In this document: piece by piece, positions 40,847 to 41,060 of the stretch
How positions within the stretch are numbered: the first letter of the stretch is position 1
How the letters are laid out: every line of letters starts with the position of its first letter
NCBI GenBank assembly: GCA_025928935.1
Contig: JAICNB010000025.1
Span: 1 to 41,060 of the forward strand
Length of the DNA stretch: 41,060 nucleotides
Reading direction: 5' to 3'
DNA from: Acidimicrobiia bacterium
GTDB taxonomy: Bacteria > Actinomycetota > Acidimicrobiia > Spongiisociales > ZC4RG35
Position numbers and translations under genes: made by a program
Notes under the pieces: generated by a model
Database searches by the model: none
What the model saw: the letters and a program-made list of their open reading frames with translations, nothing else
What the model was told of the DNA's origin: nothing

Positions 40847-41060
40847 GTGCGCCCTGCCGTGGCCACCCTCCTGCTTCTCAAGCTGGTGGCGAACACGGCG
40901 TTTCGCTTCGTCTACCCCTTTCTCCCGGCGATCGCCCGCGGCCTGGGCATCGACCTGACTCAGGCCGGGGCGCTGGTCTCGGTGCGGTGGGCCAGCTCCT
41001 TGGCGACTCCTGCTGTCATGTCCATCGCCGGCAGGGTCCCCGGTAGCAGGCGCCTGCTGA
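40847..41060 (+). CDS. MFS transporter, 5' end only
   Basis: The frame opens with GTG 40847 and runs off the right edge; 71 codons are visible. The product begins VRPAVATLLLLKLVANTAFR and continues FVYPFLPAIARGLGIDLTQAGALVSVRWASS, the first two helices of a major-facilitator transporter with a typical Arg in the first half. A GTG at 40859 is another possible start. No substrate can be proposed. It is divergent from the DUF606 gene, and the 98-bp gap between shows no clear operator. Confidence 0.7.
   Translation, partial: MRPAVATLLLLKLVANTAFRFVYPFLPAIARGLGIDLTQAGALVSVRWASSLATPAVMSIAGRVPGSRRLL

Noticed and set aside
1-41060. tRNA, rRNA, insertion sequence, integrase or phage genes
   Set aside because: None was recognised; the longest gene gap is about 127 bp and shows no cloverleaf or transposase end. 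A covariance-model scan was not possible here.

Overview
The window is about 41 kb of gene-dense, high-GC DNA. It has GTG and occasional TTG starts, many 4-bp ATGA or GTGA overlaps, and no gene-free stretch longer than about 130 bp. GatCAB, a VanW/YoaR-type wall protein with a Thr/Pro tail, Thr-rich lipoprotein linkers, an NhaA-thioredoxin fusion and an actinobacterial-type P450 together suggest an actinobacterium, perhaps a free-living member of the Acidimicrobiia. That placement is inferred from gene style, not from a marker phylogeny. I saw no rRNA, tRNA, CRISPR array, transposase, integrase or phage gene, so this looks like ordinary chromosome.

Layout. 0.1-5.1 kb: gatC-gatA-gatB (tRNA amidotransferase), pyruvate kinase and a small unknown gene. 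5.1-12.2 kb: a VanW-family surface protein, a stand-alone PD-(D/E)XK nuclease with an iron-sulfur cysteine set, a DUF1697 / fumarylacetoacetase-family pair, a cytochrome P450, and a UbiE-like methyltransferase coupled to a UbiA-like membrane protein. 12.3-14.7 kb: a two-CBS protein and an NhaA antiporter fused to a DsbA-like domain. 14.7-21.4 kb: an amine/aromatic catabolism block. It holds a PLP decarboxylase, an acetoacetate-decarboxylase-fold enzyme, a succinate-semialdehyde-type dehydrogenase, an HpaE-type dehydrogenase, a MarR regulator and an HpaD-type ring-cleavage dioxygenase. The parts fit homoprotocatechuate meta-cleavage ending in succinate.

21.5-25.1 kb: two overlapping dynamin-like GTPases followed by an MscS channel, a possible envelope-stress module. 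25.0-30.8 kb: a diacylglycerol-kinase-family enzyme, an ADP-ribosylglycohydrolase-fold protein that has lost its metal-site motifs, an Atg22/UMF1-type transporter, a zinc-type alcohol dehydrogenase with an altered zinc ligand, an aspartate-type aminotransferase and an LEA-like 11-mer repeat protein. 30.9-35.1 kb: a membrane sulfatase/phosphatase-like protein facing a two-gene unit made of a small LDPGSGS membrane protein and a methyltransferase with a kinase-like N-terminal motif. 35.2-41.06 kb: a nuclease-lamin-tail lipoprotein, a LapA-like protein, a second Atg22/UMF1 transporter, a PQQ-type sugar dehydrogenase lipoprotein, a HIT protein, two DMT transporters, and the start of an MFS transporter that runs off the right edge.

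The best candidates for undescribed biology are the LDPGSGS / kinase-like methyltransferase / membrane hydrolase cassette, the tandem GTPase-MscS operon, the apparent ADP-ribosylglycohydrolase pseudoenzyme, and the translationally coupled ADC-fold enzyme and aldehyde dehydrogenase inside the aromatic block.
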